Assembly (NCBI RefSeq): GCF_016801865.2
Contig: NC_068939.1
Coordinates: 120,942,671 to 121,006,670, forward strand
Source: Culex pipiens pallens
Taxonomy: Eukaryota > Arthropoda > Insecta > Diptera > Culicidae
Length of the DNA: 64,000 bases
Direction: 5' to 3'
Part shown: piece by piece, positions 11,401 through 23,300 of the stretch
How the letters are laid out: each line of letters begins with the position of its first letter
Position numbering within the stretch: position 1 is the first letter of the stretch
Translations under genes and position numbers: made by a program
The notes under the pieces: generated by a model
What the model saw: only the letters and a program-made list of their open reading frames with translations
Databases searched by the model: none
What the model was told of the DNA's origin: nothing

Positions 11401-14400
11401 CTGGCCCAGAGGGTACGTTGTCCCGTAGTAATAGCCTTCCCCGAAGGATCTTGATAATGCTCCCGCCGCCCCCCTGCTCCCGTTCGCCACTGGCTACAAG
11501 GGCAGCAGCATCCAGAACGCTCGCAATGTCGATGCTCCTCGTATTGTCGCTCAGCTGGTCAAGACCATCGCCGAGGACTTCCAGAACCCGTCCATCATTC
11601 CCAAGTCCAACACCCTGGCTCAGTTTAACCACCTGACGCGTCTGATCCGTACCATGGATCACCAAGAGCTGTACGATTGTGCCCAGAAGCTGTTTGTGTC
11701 CGAAAAGGAACGCCAGCAGGGAGACAAACATAGCGAGAAGTTCGCCATCCGTTGCGATGCCTGGAATGTGTTCCGTGATGCTATGGCTGAAGCTGGTACC
11801 CCACCAGTTTTCAAGGTCATCAAGCAGTACATCGAAGAGAAGAAACTGCGTGGTATTGAAGCTGCTTCCGTGGTAGCCACTCTGCCCAAGCGTATTCGCT
11901 ACCCCACTGAAACCCTGATGCACGAGTTCTTCCTGCTGGCTACGTCCACCGCTGTCCAACACCAGGAAACTCTCAATGCCACCGCTCTGATTGCCTTCAG
12001 CGATTTCCTGAACCGTGCCCATGTCAACAACCAATCCGCTCTGAACTACTACCCGGTCAACAGCTTCGGTCGTCTGGCTGATTCCAAGTACAAGATCGTT
12101 GCCCACAAGGCCGTCCCATGGCTGGCCCATCAACTGCGTGAAGCCGTCCAGGAAGCCGACAGTGAGAGAATCCAAGTCTACATCCGTGCCATTGGAAACC
12201 TTGGACATCCGGAAATTCTGAACGTTTTCGAGCCCTACCTTGAGGGTAAGATCCCCGTCACCAACTTCCAACGTTTTGCCATCGTCATGTCGCTTGACCG
12301 CCTGGTTGAGAACTTCCCGAAGCTGGCTCGCACGGTCCTGTACCGAGTCTACCAAAACAACGCCGATGTCGATGAAGTCCGTTGCGCTGCGGCTATGCTG
12401 TTGATGCGCACTTCCCCGCCAGTTGCCATGCTCCAGCGTATGGCCGAGAAGACCGATGAGAACAACAGCCCGCAGGTCAGCGCTCTGGTAAAGAGCCTCA
12501 TCGAGTCGGCTGCCAACACCGACGAGTTCGATGATGACTCCGAACTGGCTCAAAATGCCCGTGCCGCCGTCAAGATGCTGAACCCCAACGAATACGGTCT
12601 GCAATACTCGAGCGCCCACTTCAGACAGTACGCCATGAAGGAGTTGGACATTTCCTACCGTCTCCAAGCCGGACAGATTGCTTCCGATAACCACCCAGTA
12701 CCAACTGGAGCTTGGTTGCACTGGCATGAGAACCTGGGTGGTCTGAAGAGACTGTCCTCGTACCATTACATTGTGTCCAACATGGATGCCCTGTTTGATC
12801 TTTTGGACAACAAGGTTATGACCGTTGAGGAACAGAAGAAGGAGTGGCGTCAGGAGTCCCGTCAAAGCCGAGCCAACGAGAAGCAAGAGAAGGCATCGAA
12901 GAAGCAAGACAACAAGGCCGAACAGAAGTGGTCTACTGGTCGTATTGCCAAGTTGCTGAATATCGATCCGGAAGATGTCGAACAGGTTGAAGGACAGCTG
13001 TGGCTGGAGATTTTCAATGCTCCGCATCTGATTGCTTTTGACAACAACACCATTGATGAGCTCCCACGTGTGATCAAGAAGTTTATGAAGGATTTGGAAG
13101 TGAACTGGAGCGTCAACATCACCAAGGTTTACCAGCAGGGACTCGTCACCGTGGCAATGCCCCTGGAAACTGGCTTCCCATTCACCTTCAGCACGCAATC
13201 CCCTACTCTGGTTAAGTTGGAAGTTGATGCCAGCGCTGAGACGATGCCCAATATGGCCAGAAAACCAGCTGGACATCCCGAAAACGGTAACGACGAACAT
13301 ATTCATATCCCACTGTCTGCCAACGTTACTGCCGATGTGAATGTTGTGTACTCTCGATTGATCGATGCCAAGGTTGGATTCAACACTCCGTTCGATCACC
13401 AGCGTTACATTGCCGGTTTCCAGAAGAAGCACCATATCCACGCACCTCTGCGATTGGAGGCTCAGCTGGATAACGCCCAGAATGAGTATGAGCTTAACAT
13501 TCAACCGTTGGAGCCCAAGAAGGATATTCTGCTGGCTCACATTAGCTCCTGGCCGTACACTGCCTACAAGGACATCACCGACATCCGCCCAATTGCCGAG
13601 AGCCCCAACGCTCAGATTCTGCACGACGCTGTGAGACGCACCAAGACCGTCGAAGGTACCATCGGACAACAGTTGACTGGTGTCGCTCTGCGTTACCAGG
13701 CCAAGTACGACAAACCTGCTCTCGTTTTCGGAGACATTGTCGAGCACATTCAGCAACACGATTTGATGTCTGCTCTGCTGTTCCCTCTGCACGCTTCGCA
13801 ACCATGCCACTACCATCAGCTCAACCTGTGGTACGATGCTCAACGTAGCCCTGTGAAGAACATCAAGCTTTCGCTGCAACAAACCACTGCCAACGAAACC
13901 GAAGACTTCTCATCCTCTGACATCAAGCACCCGAAGGCTCGTCACCAGTCTGAGGGATACTACAACGAGAAGAATCTTGCCCAACCCTTCGTGTTCAAGC
14001 CCGCTAGCCAGCGTCGCCAGGAGCAGTTCCTGAAGAACGCGGGAGCCGGAATCCGCAACAGCCTGGTCTCTGTGTGGGATCTTGGAGCAGAGTTCGAAGG
14101 TCGCCAGAACAAGGCCGAGTTTGTGTTGACTTTTGCCAAGGCTTCCTCCCCGGTTGACGAGAAGGAACGCACTTTGGTGTTTGCCTCTGCTAGCCCGTAC
14201 ATTGCTGTTGGATCCAAGAAGCAACACCAGGCCTGTCTGAGCTTGACTGAGAAATACCCGAGCGTGCCGATGCTGAACTACATCACGGCTCTGCAAAACG
14301 ATGTCACCTCTGAAATCGACCTCGAACTGTCCTTCGGTGAGAAGTGCGCTGGAGGTGCCCAGGTCTCGGTTAACGGTAAGCTGCGTCAAACCGACTTGTG

Positions 14401-16139
14401 GCGTGAAACTCTGCGATCGTCCGCAATTGGCAGGAAGTGCAAGAACCAGATGGCTGAAGGATACTTTGCTCTGCCAGAGTGCCAGAACGCTACTCGTCTG
14501 GCCAGTGCCCTGGATCACTACACTTTTGACATTGAGTTCAAGGAAATTCCATCGTCTGTACGCAACATGACCAACAAGGCGCTGAACTGGGTCCAGAGTG
14601 CTGTCATCACCCGCTGGGAGGAGGATTGCGTGAGCCACAAGGGCAAGGAAGGAAAGGCTCAGCTCAAGATTGAACTGTCGCCGCGTGTTAGCCACATCAA
14701 CGTTACCTTGGCCACCCCGAACCGTAAGATCGAGATCGAGAACTTGCCGGTTGAGAACGAATGGATGAAGAGCTTGGTTCTGGTTCACCCAGACTTGGCC
14801 TGGAACGAACGTCTGGCTTCCTACGCTTACAACGGAGAAATGAACCGTAAGTACTGAGACACATTGTCGACCAGGTGAAGGCAGATTATAAAAATGTTTT
14901 TTTTTTGTTGTTCCAGCATCTTGCGTTGTTGCTCCGAAGTACGTCGATACCTTTGATGGACGCACCTACGATTATGAGACTGGAACCTGCTGGCACGTTG
15001 CCATGCACACTGTCAAGCCAGAGCTGGAGGTCAGCCCTGAACATTCGCACTTCTACGCGTCGGATGTGGAGCAACGGTGGAGCAATGGATTCGATGAGCA
15101 CGAACAGATTACCGTTCTTACCCGTACTGTTGAGAACAACCAGCAGCACCTGAAGGTCGTCCTTGGCCAGCAGGAACAGTGGGACTACAACATTGATATT
15201 GTGCCGAACGGTGCTCAGCTCCCGATTGTCTACGTCAACGATGAGCCGCTGCAGGTTCACGACAAGTACACCATCCCAATGTACACGGCCGATGAGGGTG
15301 AACAGCCGTTGGTGCGAGTCCATGCTCTTGCCGGAAAGGAACTCGTGGTTGACATCCGTGATGGACAGATTGTGATCGTTTGCGATGGCTACCGTGCCCA
15401 GATTCTCACCGGTCAGACCTTCTACGACAACACCGTTGGTCTGTGCGGTACCAACAACAAGCAGGAGGAAGATGACTTTATCACTCCGCAACAGTGCGTG
15501 ATGCGCAAGCCGGAATACTTTGCCGCTTCCTGGGCTGTCACTGGTCAGAACTGCACTGGTCCTGCCAAGGCATTCGCGATCGCGTCCCAGCAGAAGCAAA
15601 AGGAGGCATGCCTGAAGGTTGAGTACATGTACGGAAACGTGGTCTCCGATGTTGAGGCCGGTCGCAAGCGGTACCGTTACTACAACCACAACGTCGATTC
15701 GTCGAGCTCCTCGGAGTCTGATTCGAGTTCGTCGTCGTCGTCCAGCGAGTCTTCCGAGTCCAACAGCAAATCTGACTCTTCGTCCTCGTCATCTTCGTCG
15801 GGATCGTCATCTTCTTCGTCTTCGGAAAGTAAGGAACACGATCCTTCCCAGCAAAAGTATTCCATGAAGGAATGCGACATGGTCCACCAAGTGCAGTATG
15901 TTGAAAAGGATAATGAACTTTGCTTCTCCAAGCGCCCACTGCCAGTCTGCAATTCTCGCTGCAAGGCTGTTGAGAAGGAAGCCAAATATGTCGACGTACA
16001 CTGCCGATCGGTCCAAGATTCGGCCGCCCAGATGCTGAAGCAACAGATCCGTAAGGGAGTCAACCCTGACATGAGCGCCAAGTCGGTGTCCAAGACGATG
16101 AAATTCGCCGTGCCCAAGCAGTGCGTTCATATTCACTAG
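8446..16139 (+). CDS. Vg: vitellogenin copy A, interrupted by a retrotransposon fragment
   Basis: Yolk protein precursor, made in the female fat body after a blood meal and taken up by oocytes (family knowledge). Exons: 8446-8479, 8545-14846 and 14917-16139. Introns of 65 and 70 bp have GT-AG ends. The signal peptide is MMWWKFVLIVLVGTCFA; then come a Gln run (five Q), the N-terminal lipid-transport region, serine tracts near residues 376-424, 482-503 and 517-548, and a dibasic convertase site RNRR at 452-455. The large lipid-binding region follows, then a von Willebrand D domain starting just after intron 2 (GLCG motif), another Ser tract, and a Cys-containing tail. Exon 2 is broken at 10182-11432 by an inserted element. 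Reading into it adds about a dozen residues after EYYQP and stops at 10217, so the only direct product is a truncated small subunit of about 568 residues. The rest of the frame downstream is undamaged, so the insertion is recent, polymorphic, or an assembly problem. The protein is otherwise the same as copy B up to the last Ser tract. Of the two ATGs in tandem I chose the first (8446). Confidence 0.93.
10182..11432 (+). mobile_element. LTR-retrotransposon fragment (5' LTR-like region plus partial gag) inside vitellogenin A
   Basis: Alignment with intact copy B shows a 1.25 kb insertion. The target sequence AGCCT(T) is present at both junctions (10177-10181/2 and 11433-11437/8), giving a 5-6 bp target duplication. 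The insert begins TGTTACCG, an LTR-like start. A TATA-like AATAAAAG near 10550 is followed by a leader. From about 10936 the frame is open and encodes a basic then Ser-rich, then Lys-rich protein (ARRKNKKHKKSKKKHHH) ending in VSEWRLKYDGKDQGRK and LSEFLKEV at about 11308-11380. This is the conserved start of a Gag domain in insect Ty3/gypsy-type elements. After that the element is cut short: no protease, polymerase or second LTR is present. The 3' end (GTAGTAAT) does not match the canonical CA. No intact functional gene is present. Confidence 0.75.
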
Positions 16140-16232
16140 ATGATTGACTTGTTGTTTTTGAAAATACTGGCCTTATGTTAAGCGCAATATGAAAATTAAC
16201 CAAAAAAAAAAAACAGAGGAGACGTTTGATTG

Positions 16233-16238
16233 AATAAA
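16233..16238 (+). terminator. poly(A) signal of vitellogenin A
   Basis: AATAAA 94 bp after the stop codon, the first such hexamer downstream of the gene. Confidence 0.6.
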
Positions 16239-17359
16239 TTAATTTTGTTATAAAAAAACACACTGTAATTAAAACTCCGAAACACATAGCGGGGGTTTTG
16301 GCTACAGATTGTCTTGGGGAAATTTGCAATTTTGACCAGTTCACTAAAATGTCGATCATTGCACAGTGATTCAGATTGCAAAATTAAGTGGAAAAGGGAT
16401 TTTTCGAAAAAATGTGAAGTTTTGGAGCTTTTTTATTTATTTATTAAAATCATCCGATCACAAGGTGTAATGTGCAGTGCATTACTTCAATAACATTATT
16501 TTCGGATTATTAGTAAATTAACCCGGCGTAAGTTCGAGGATGTAAACTAACAAACTGGTGATTAAAAAGTGACTCTTTATTAAAAAGTTTCGGTTACATT
16601 ATATAGTTCCTTAAATTTAGTACAATTTTTCAATGCTCTCAATCAAGAGATTTCTCTCTTGTTCTAAACCTCTCTCCTGGACTTTTGTCCTTTTCTTCCA
16701 TACGCGCATAGCTTGTCTATCTCGCTTACGCGGTGGTCTAGTTCGTTCTATGTTTTGTCCTCTCTATTCTAGTGGCGTCGTTCGCTCAATTTCTACTTTC
16801 TCTCTGCTTTGATCGATTAATCCGTTTGCTCGATCGTCCCTTTCACTCTTTACGTGCTACTTTGTATTCAGGTGCGCGAACATGCTTCGGATGCTTGTTC
16901 TCAAGCTCTGTGCGGACAATACCGTCTTTTCGTGTTTCTGATTCTAGGATCTGATAAACTTGCAGGATATATGGTTATGTCTTCGTTTGAATTTTAACCT
17001 TCTGATTTGTACTTCTGAAAAGGGTTTTCTGATGTTCCTAGAAGCCTTTCCTGTCGATAATGGTTTTCTTGGATTTCGTGTTTCTTACAGGAAATGTAAT
17101 AAAATAAATCTTTCTTCTAAATTACCCGACACCGCTTGGGAATTTCTTGATTTTCGTGATTGTTTCGTCACAGGATGCGCGAGTAAGTTTTTTATAATAA
17201 TTGAAACTCTTTCGGTTAATTTAACTTCAACTAAATCTGACACCGTCAGCTACACAAGGTCTTAATGAAGTTTTGTTGTTCTTTGTTCGCTATACAATAT
17301 AGTACAAAATGGTCCAGTAATTTGAAAAAAAAACTAACTTAATCCACCAATGTGGTTGA
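16239..17359. other. intergenic, nothing recognised
   Basis: The stretch at 16550-16950 is richer in TCTCTC/pyrimidine words than its surroundings, but no gene, RNA or clear repeat was identified. Confidence 0.45.
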
Positions 17360-17879
17360 TGCCTTCCTCCCTTTTTACCAACAATGGGTAATATGAGTGG
17401 TTTGGACACATATTTCAGCTATTTTTTTTAGATCCAGAAAAATAAGTAAACAGATATAACTTAAGTGGTCATAACTCGAGACAGGGTTGCCAGATTATCA
17501 ATGTTGTGGACTCGTTGAAAAGGTCTCTCAATTACCTAACCAACGATGGGTCGGGTGATGGATCCGGACATCGTTTACATGCATATAAATGAGATCCGGA
17601 TGTTTTCACATCATTTTTATACATAACTTTTGAACTAATTATCGAAACCTCAAACAATTCAATAGCGATATATGGGACCCTATACCAAGTCGATTGCAAC
17701 TGGTTTGATCAAAATCGGTTCAGCCAGTGCTGAGAAAACTCAATAAGAATTTTGGTCACATACATACATTAACACACACAGACATTTGTTCAGTTTTCGT
17801 TTCTGAGTCGATATGTATACATAAAGGTGGGTCTTCATTTTTAGAGCAGGATTATAGCCTTACTTCAGTGAGGAAGGCA
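17360..17879. mobile_element. 520-bp TIR repeat, TGCCTTCCTC ends
   Basis: Left end TGCCTTCCTC (17360-17369), right end GAGGAAGGCA (17870-17879), a perfect 10-bp inverted repeat. The right part contains ACATACATACATTAACACAC and TGAGTCGATATGTATACAT, words I recognise from a very common mosquito genomic repeat. No coding capacity. Confidence 0.6.
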
Positions 17880-18099
17880 AAACAGCATGTAAATACTATT
17901 TATTTTTTTAAATTTCATATCATTGTTCTCACACAAAATGTCCGGCGACACCAAAACAAGGCTCGTAAACCACGAGACAAGAAGAAAAGGTTCATTGAGG
18001 TGAAATGTTTCTTTTATTTTTGATAAAAATTGTTTAAATTAGTCAATATAAGATTTATCTAACCATGCAAATGAGACTAACATTTAAAAAGGGCGTAAT

Positions 18100-18263
18100 A
18101 TCGAATGTTTGCCCCTTTTAAAATTTTAGTCTTGATTAACAGAAATTCAAAAAATTCACGAATGTTTCATATTTTAACATTGAAAATCGGACCATTAGTT
18201 GCTGGGATATCGACATAATAAAATGGTGAGAATATTCGGTGAGGCTTAGAAAACACCAATTTT
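18100..18263. repeat. partial direct copy of the adjacent foldback's inner arm
   Basis: The words GTCTTGATT, CACGAATGTTTCATATTTT, AAATCGGACC, GTTGCTG-GATATCGACAT and GCTTAGAAAACA occur here in the same order as at 19140-19315 inside the neighbouring palindrome. It is a diverged duplicate of that segment. Confidence 0.6.
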
Positions 18264-19954
18264 CAGCTGTCCATACAAAAATGATGTATGAAAATTTAAA
18301 AATCTGTATCTTTTGAAGGAATTTTTGATCGATTTGGTGTCTTCGGCAAAGTTGTAGGTATGGATATGGACTACACTGAAAAAAAATGATACACGGTAAA
18401 AAAAAATTGGTGATTTTTTATTTAACTTTTTGTCACTAAAACTTGATTTGCAAAAAACACTATTTTTATTTTTTTTTTATTTTTTGATATGTTTAAGAGG
18501 AAATAAAATGCCATCTTTTCAGAAATTTCCGGAATGGGCAAAAAATCTTTGACCGAGTTATGGTTTTTTGAATCAATACAGATTTTTTCAAAAAATCGAA
18601 ATATCGGTCGCAAAAATTTTTCAACTTCATTTTTCGATGTAAAATTGAATTTGCAATCAAAAAGTACTTCAGTGAATTTTTGATAAAGTGCACCGTTTTC
18701 ATGTTATAACCATTTTTAGGTAACTATTTTGAAAATAGTCGCAGTTTTTCATTTTTTAAAATTAGTGCCCATGTTTGCCCACTTTTGAGAAAAATATTTT
18801 TGAAAAGCTGAGAAAATTCTCTATATTTTGCTTTTTCGGACTTTGTTGATACGACCCTTAGTTGCTGAGATATTGCCATGCAAAGGTTAAAAAACAGGAA
18901 AATTGATGTTTTCTAAGTCTCACCCAAACAACCCACCATTTTCTAATGTCGATATCTCAGCAACTATAGGTCCGATTTACAATGTCAAAATATGAAACAT
19001 TCGTGAAATTTTCCGAACTTTTCGAAAAAATATTTTCAAAAATTTAAAATCAAGACTAACATTTCAAACGGGCCAAACATTCATTATAACGGGCCAAACA
19101 TTCGGGCCAATAACGGGCCAAACATTCATTATAACGTCCATTTGAAATGTTAGTCTTGATTTTAAATTTTTGGAAATATTTTTTTCGAAAAGTTCGGAAA
19201 ATTTCACGAATGTTTCATATTTTGACATTGTAAATCGGACCTATAGTTGCTGAGATATCGACATTAGAAAATGGTGGGTTGTTTGGGTGAGACTTAGAAA
19301 ACATCAATTTTCCTGTTTTTTAACCTTTGCATGGCAATATCTCAGCAACTAAGGGTCGTATCGACAAAGTCCGAAAAAGCAAAATATAGAGAATTTTCTC
19401 AGCTTTTCAAAAATATTTTTCTCAAAAGTGGGCATTGCCAAACATGGGCACTAATTTAAAAAAAATGAAAAACTGCGACTATTTACAAAATAGTTACCTA
19501 AAAATGGTTATAACTTGAAAACGGTGCACTTTATCAAAAATTCACTAAAGTACTTTTTGATTGCAAATTCGATTTTACATCGAAAAATGAAGTTGAAAAA
19601 TTTTTGCGACCGATATTTCGATTTTATGAAAATATCTGTATTGGTTCAAAAAATCATAACTCGGTCAAAGATTTTTTGCCCATTCTGGAAATTTCTGAAA
19701 AGATGACATTTTATTTCCTCTAAAACATATCAAAAAATAAAAAAAAAATTAAAAATAGTGTTTTTTGCAAACCAAGTTTTAGTGACAAAAAGTTAAATTA
19801 AAAATCACCAATTTTGTTTTACCGTGTATCATTTTTTTCAGTGTAGTCCATATCCATACCTACAACTTTGTCGAAGACATCAAATTGATCAAAAAATTCC
19901 TTCAAAAAATACAGATTTTTGAATTTTCACATATCATTTTTGTATGGACAGCTG
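18264..19954. mobile_element. 1.7 kb foldback element with ~800-bp arms
   Basis: CAGCTGTCCATACAAAAATG at the left end returns complemented at the right end (19935-19954). The sequence reads symmetrically to a centre near 19075-19130, which is made of short direct repeats of CGGGCCAAACATTC. The arms have scattered mismatches and contain words (ATATCTCAGCAACTA, GATACACGGTAAAA) also present in fragments at 29340-29780 and 50465-50900. It occupies the spacer between the two vitellogenin 3' ends. Non-coding. Confidence 0.8.
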
Positions 19955-20212
19955 CCAAATTTGTATGGAAATCATATGGCTTCTTTGGGCATACCGAAGG
20001 CACCTAAAAAATTTCAGCCGGATTAAAAAATACAAAAATTAAAATTAAAGAAAAAAGACCGATTCCGTAGAGCACTGCTCTGAAGTTGTAGTAATAGAGA
20101 TCGTTCGAAAATCACGATACCATTTACCCTTTCAGCACTCAGATTCAATCTTGAAGTTTTATGGATGCTTTCAAAACATAATTAAATGACTTTTTTTACA
20201 TGAAACATTTTG

Positions 20213-20218
20213 TTTATT
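20213..20218 (-). terminator. poly(A) signal of vitellogenin B
   Basis: AATAAA on the - strand, 91 bp after the stop codon of copy B. Confidence 0.6.
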
Positions 20219-20308
20219 TAATAGTCTTCACCTCTATTTTTTTGTTTTTTGTTTTTCTTGTTGCACTTAACTCTACTTCCATGGTCATTAATCCTTTGGT
20301 AACATATT

Positions 20309-23300
20309 TTACTGGATATAAACACACTTCTTGGGTGCAGCCATTTTGATCGTCTTTGACATTGACTTGGCGCTTATGTCAGGGTTGACTCCCTTGCGGA
20401 TCTGTTCCTTCCACATCTGGCCAATAGAGTCTTCCAAAGAACGACAATGATAGTCGAAATACTTGTTCACAACTTCAATGGCCTTGCAACGAGAATTGCA
20501 TGTTGGTAGCGGGCGCTTGGAGAAACAGATCTCGTTGCCTCTTTCCACGTACTGAACCTGGTGAACGATATCACATTCCTTTCCGGAGTACTTTTGCTTA
20601 GCTGGGTTGTGTTCCTTGCTCTCTGATGACGACGACGATCCCGACGAAGATGACGAGGACGAAGAGTCAGATTTGCTGTTGGACTCGGAAGACTCGCTGG
20701 ACGACGACGACGAACTCGAATCAGACTCCGAGGAGCTCGACGAATCGACGTTGTGGTTGTAGTAGCGGTACCGCTTGCGACCGGCCTCAACATCGGAGAC
20801 CACGTTTCCGTACATGTACTCAACCTTCAGGCATGCCTCCTTCTGCTTCTGCTGGGACGCGATCGCGAATGCCTTGGCAGGACCAGTGCAGTTCTGACCA
20901 GTGACAGCCCAGGAAGCGGCAAAGTATTCCGGCTTGCGCATCACGCACTGTTGCGGAGTGATAAAGTCATCTTCCTCCTGCTTGTTGTTGGTACCGCACA
21001 GACCAACGGTGTTGTCGTAGAAGGTCTGACCGGTGAGAATCTGGGCACGGTAGCCATCGCAAACGATCACAATCTGTCCATCACGGATGTCAACCACGAG
21101 TTCCTTTCCGGCAAGAGCATGGACTCGCACCAACGGCTGTTCACCCTCATCGGCCGTGTACATTGGGATGGTGTACTTGTCGTGAACCTGCAGCGGCTCA
21201 TCGTTGACGTAGACAATCGGGAGCTGAGCACCGTTCGGCACAATATCAATGTTGTAGTCCCACTGTTCCTGCTGGCCAAGGACGACCTTCAGGTGCTGCT
21301 GGTTGTTCTCAACAGTACGGGTAAGAACGGTAATCTGTTCGTGCTCATCGAATCCATTGCTCCACCGTTGCTCCACATCCGACGCGTAGAAGTGCGAATG
21401 TTCAGGGCTGACCTCCAGCTCTGGCTTGACAGTGTGCATGGCAACGTGCCAGCAGGTTCCAGTCTCATAATCGTAGGTGCGTCCATCAAAGGTATCGACG
21501 TACTTCGGAGCAACAACGCAAGATGCTGGAATAACAAAAAAAAACATTTTTATAATCTGCCTTCACCTGGCCGACAATGTGTCTCAGTACTTACGGTTCA
21601 TTTCTCCGTTGTAAGCGTAGGAAGCCAGACGTTCGTTCCAGGCCAAGTCTGGGTGAACCAGAACCAAGCTCTTCATCCATTCGTTCTCAACCGGCAAGTT
21701 CTCGATCTCGATCTTACGGTTCGGGGTGGCCAAGGTAACGTTGATGTGGCTAACACGCGGCGACAGTTCAATCTTGAGCTGAGCCTTTCCTTCCTTGCCC
21801 TTGTGGCTCACGCAATCCTCCTCCCAGCGGGTGATGACAGCACTCTGGACCCAGTTCAGCGCCTTGTTGGTCATGTTGCGTACAGACGATGGAATTTCCT
21901 TGAACTCAATGTCAAAAGTGTAGTGATCCAGGGCACTGGCCAGACGAGTAGCGTTCTGGCACTCTGGGAGAGCAAAGTATCCTTCAGCCATCTGGTTCTT
22001 GCACTTTCTGCCAATTGCGGACGATCGCAGAGTTTCACGCCACAAGTCGGTTTGACGCAGCTTACCGTTAACCGAGACCTGGGCACCTCCAGCGCACTTC
22101 TCACCGAAGGACAGTTCGAGGTCGATTTCAGAGGTGACATCGTTTTGCAGAGCCGTGATGTAGTTCAGCATGGGCACGCTCGGGTATTTCTCAGTCAAGC
22201 TCAGACAGGCCTGGTGTTGCTTCTTGGATCCGACAGCAATGTAGGGGCTAGCAGAGGCAAACACCAAGGTGCGTTCCTTCTCGTCAACCGGGGAGGAAGC
22301 CTTGGCAAAAGTCAACACAAACTCGGCCTTGTTCTGGCGACCTTCGAACTCTGCTCCAAGATCCCACACAGAGACCAGGCTGTTGCGGATTCCGGCTCCC
22401 GCGTTCTTCAGGAACTGCTCCTGGCGACGCTGGCTAGCGGGCTTGAACACGAAGGGTTGGGCAAGATTCTTCTCGTTGTAGTATCCCTCAGACTGGTGAC
22501 GAGCCTTCGGGTGCTTGATGTCAGAGGATGAGAAGTCTTCGGTTTCGTTGGCAGTGGTTTGTTGCAGCGAAAGCTTGATGTTCTTCACAGGGCTACGTTG
22601 AGCATCGTACCACAGGTTGAGCTGATGGTAGTGGCATGGTTGCGAAGCGTGCAGAGGGAACAGCAGAGCAGACATCAAATCGTGTTGCTGAATGTGCTCG
22701 ACAATGTCTCCGAAAACGAGAGCAGGTTTGTCGTACTTGGCCTGGTAACGCAGAGCGACACCAGTCAACTGTTGTCCGATGGTACCTTCGACGGTCTTGG
22801 TGCGTCTCACAGCGTCGTGCAGAATCTGAGCGTTGGGGCTCTCGGCAATTGGGCGGATGTCGGTGATGTCCTTGTAGGCAGTGTACGGCCAGGAGCTAAT
22901 GTGAGCCAGCAGAATATCCTTCTTGGGCTCCAACGGTTGAATGTTAAGCTCATACTCATTCTGGGCGTTATCCAGCTGAGCCTCCAATCGCAGAGGTGCG
23001 TGGATATGGTGCTTCTTCTGGAAACCGGCAATGTAACGCTGGTGATCGAACGGAGTGTTGAATCCAACCTTGGCATCGATCAATCGAGAGTACACAACAT
23101 TCACATCGGCAGTAACGTTGGCAGACAGTGGGATATGAATATGTTCGTCGTTACCGTTTTCGGGATGTCCAGCTGGTTTTCTGGCCATATTGGGCATCGT
23201 CTCAGCGCTGGCATCAACTTCCAACTTAACCAGAGTAGGGGATTGCGTGCTGAAGGTGAATGGGAAGCCAGTTTCCAGGGGCATTGCCACGGTGACGAGT

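Noticed and set aside
11390..13882. Long antisense frames opposite the vitellogenins (830 codons here; also 592 and 829 codons opposite copy B)
   Set aside because: They are mirror frames of GC-rich, codon-biased vitellogenin sequence, present at the same place in both copies, with no domain and no splice or promoter signals of their own.
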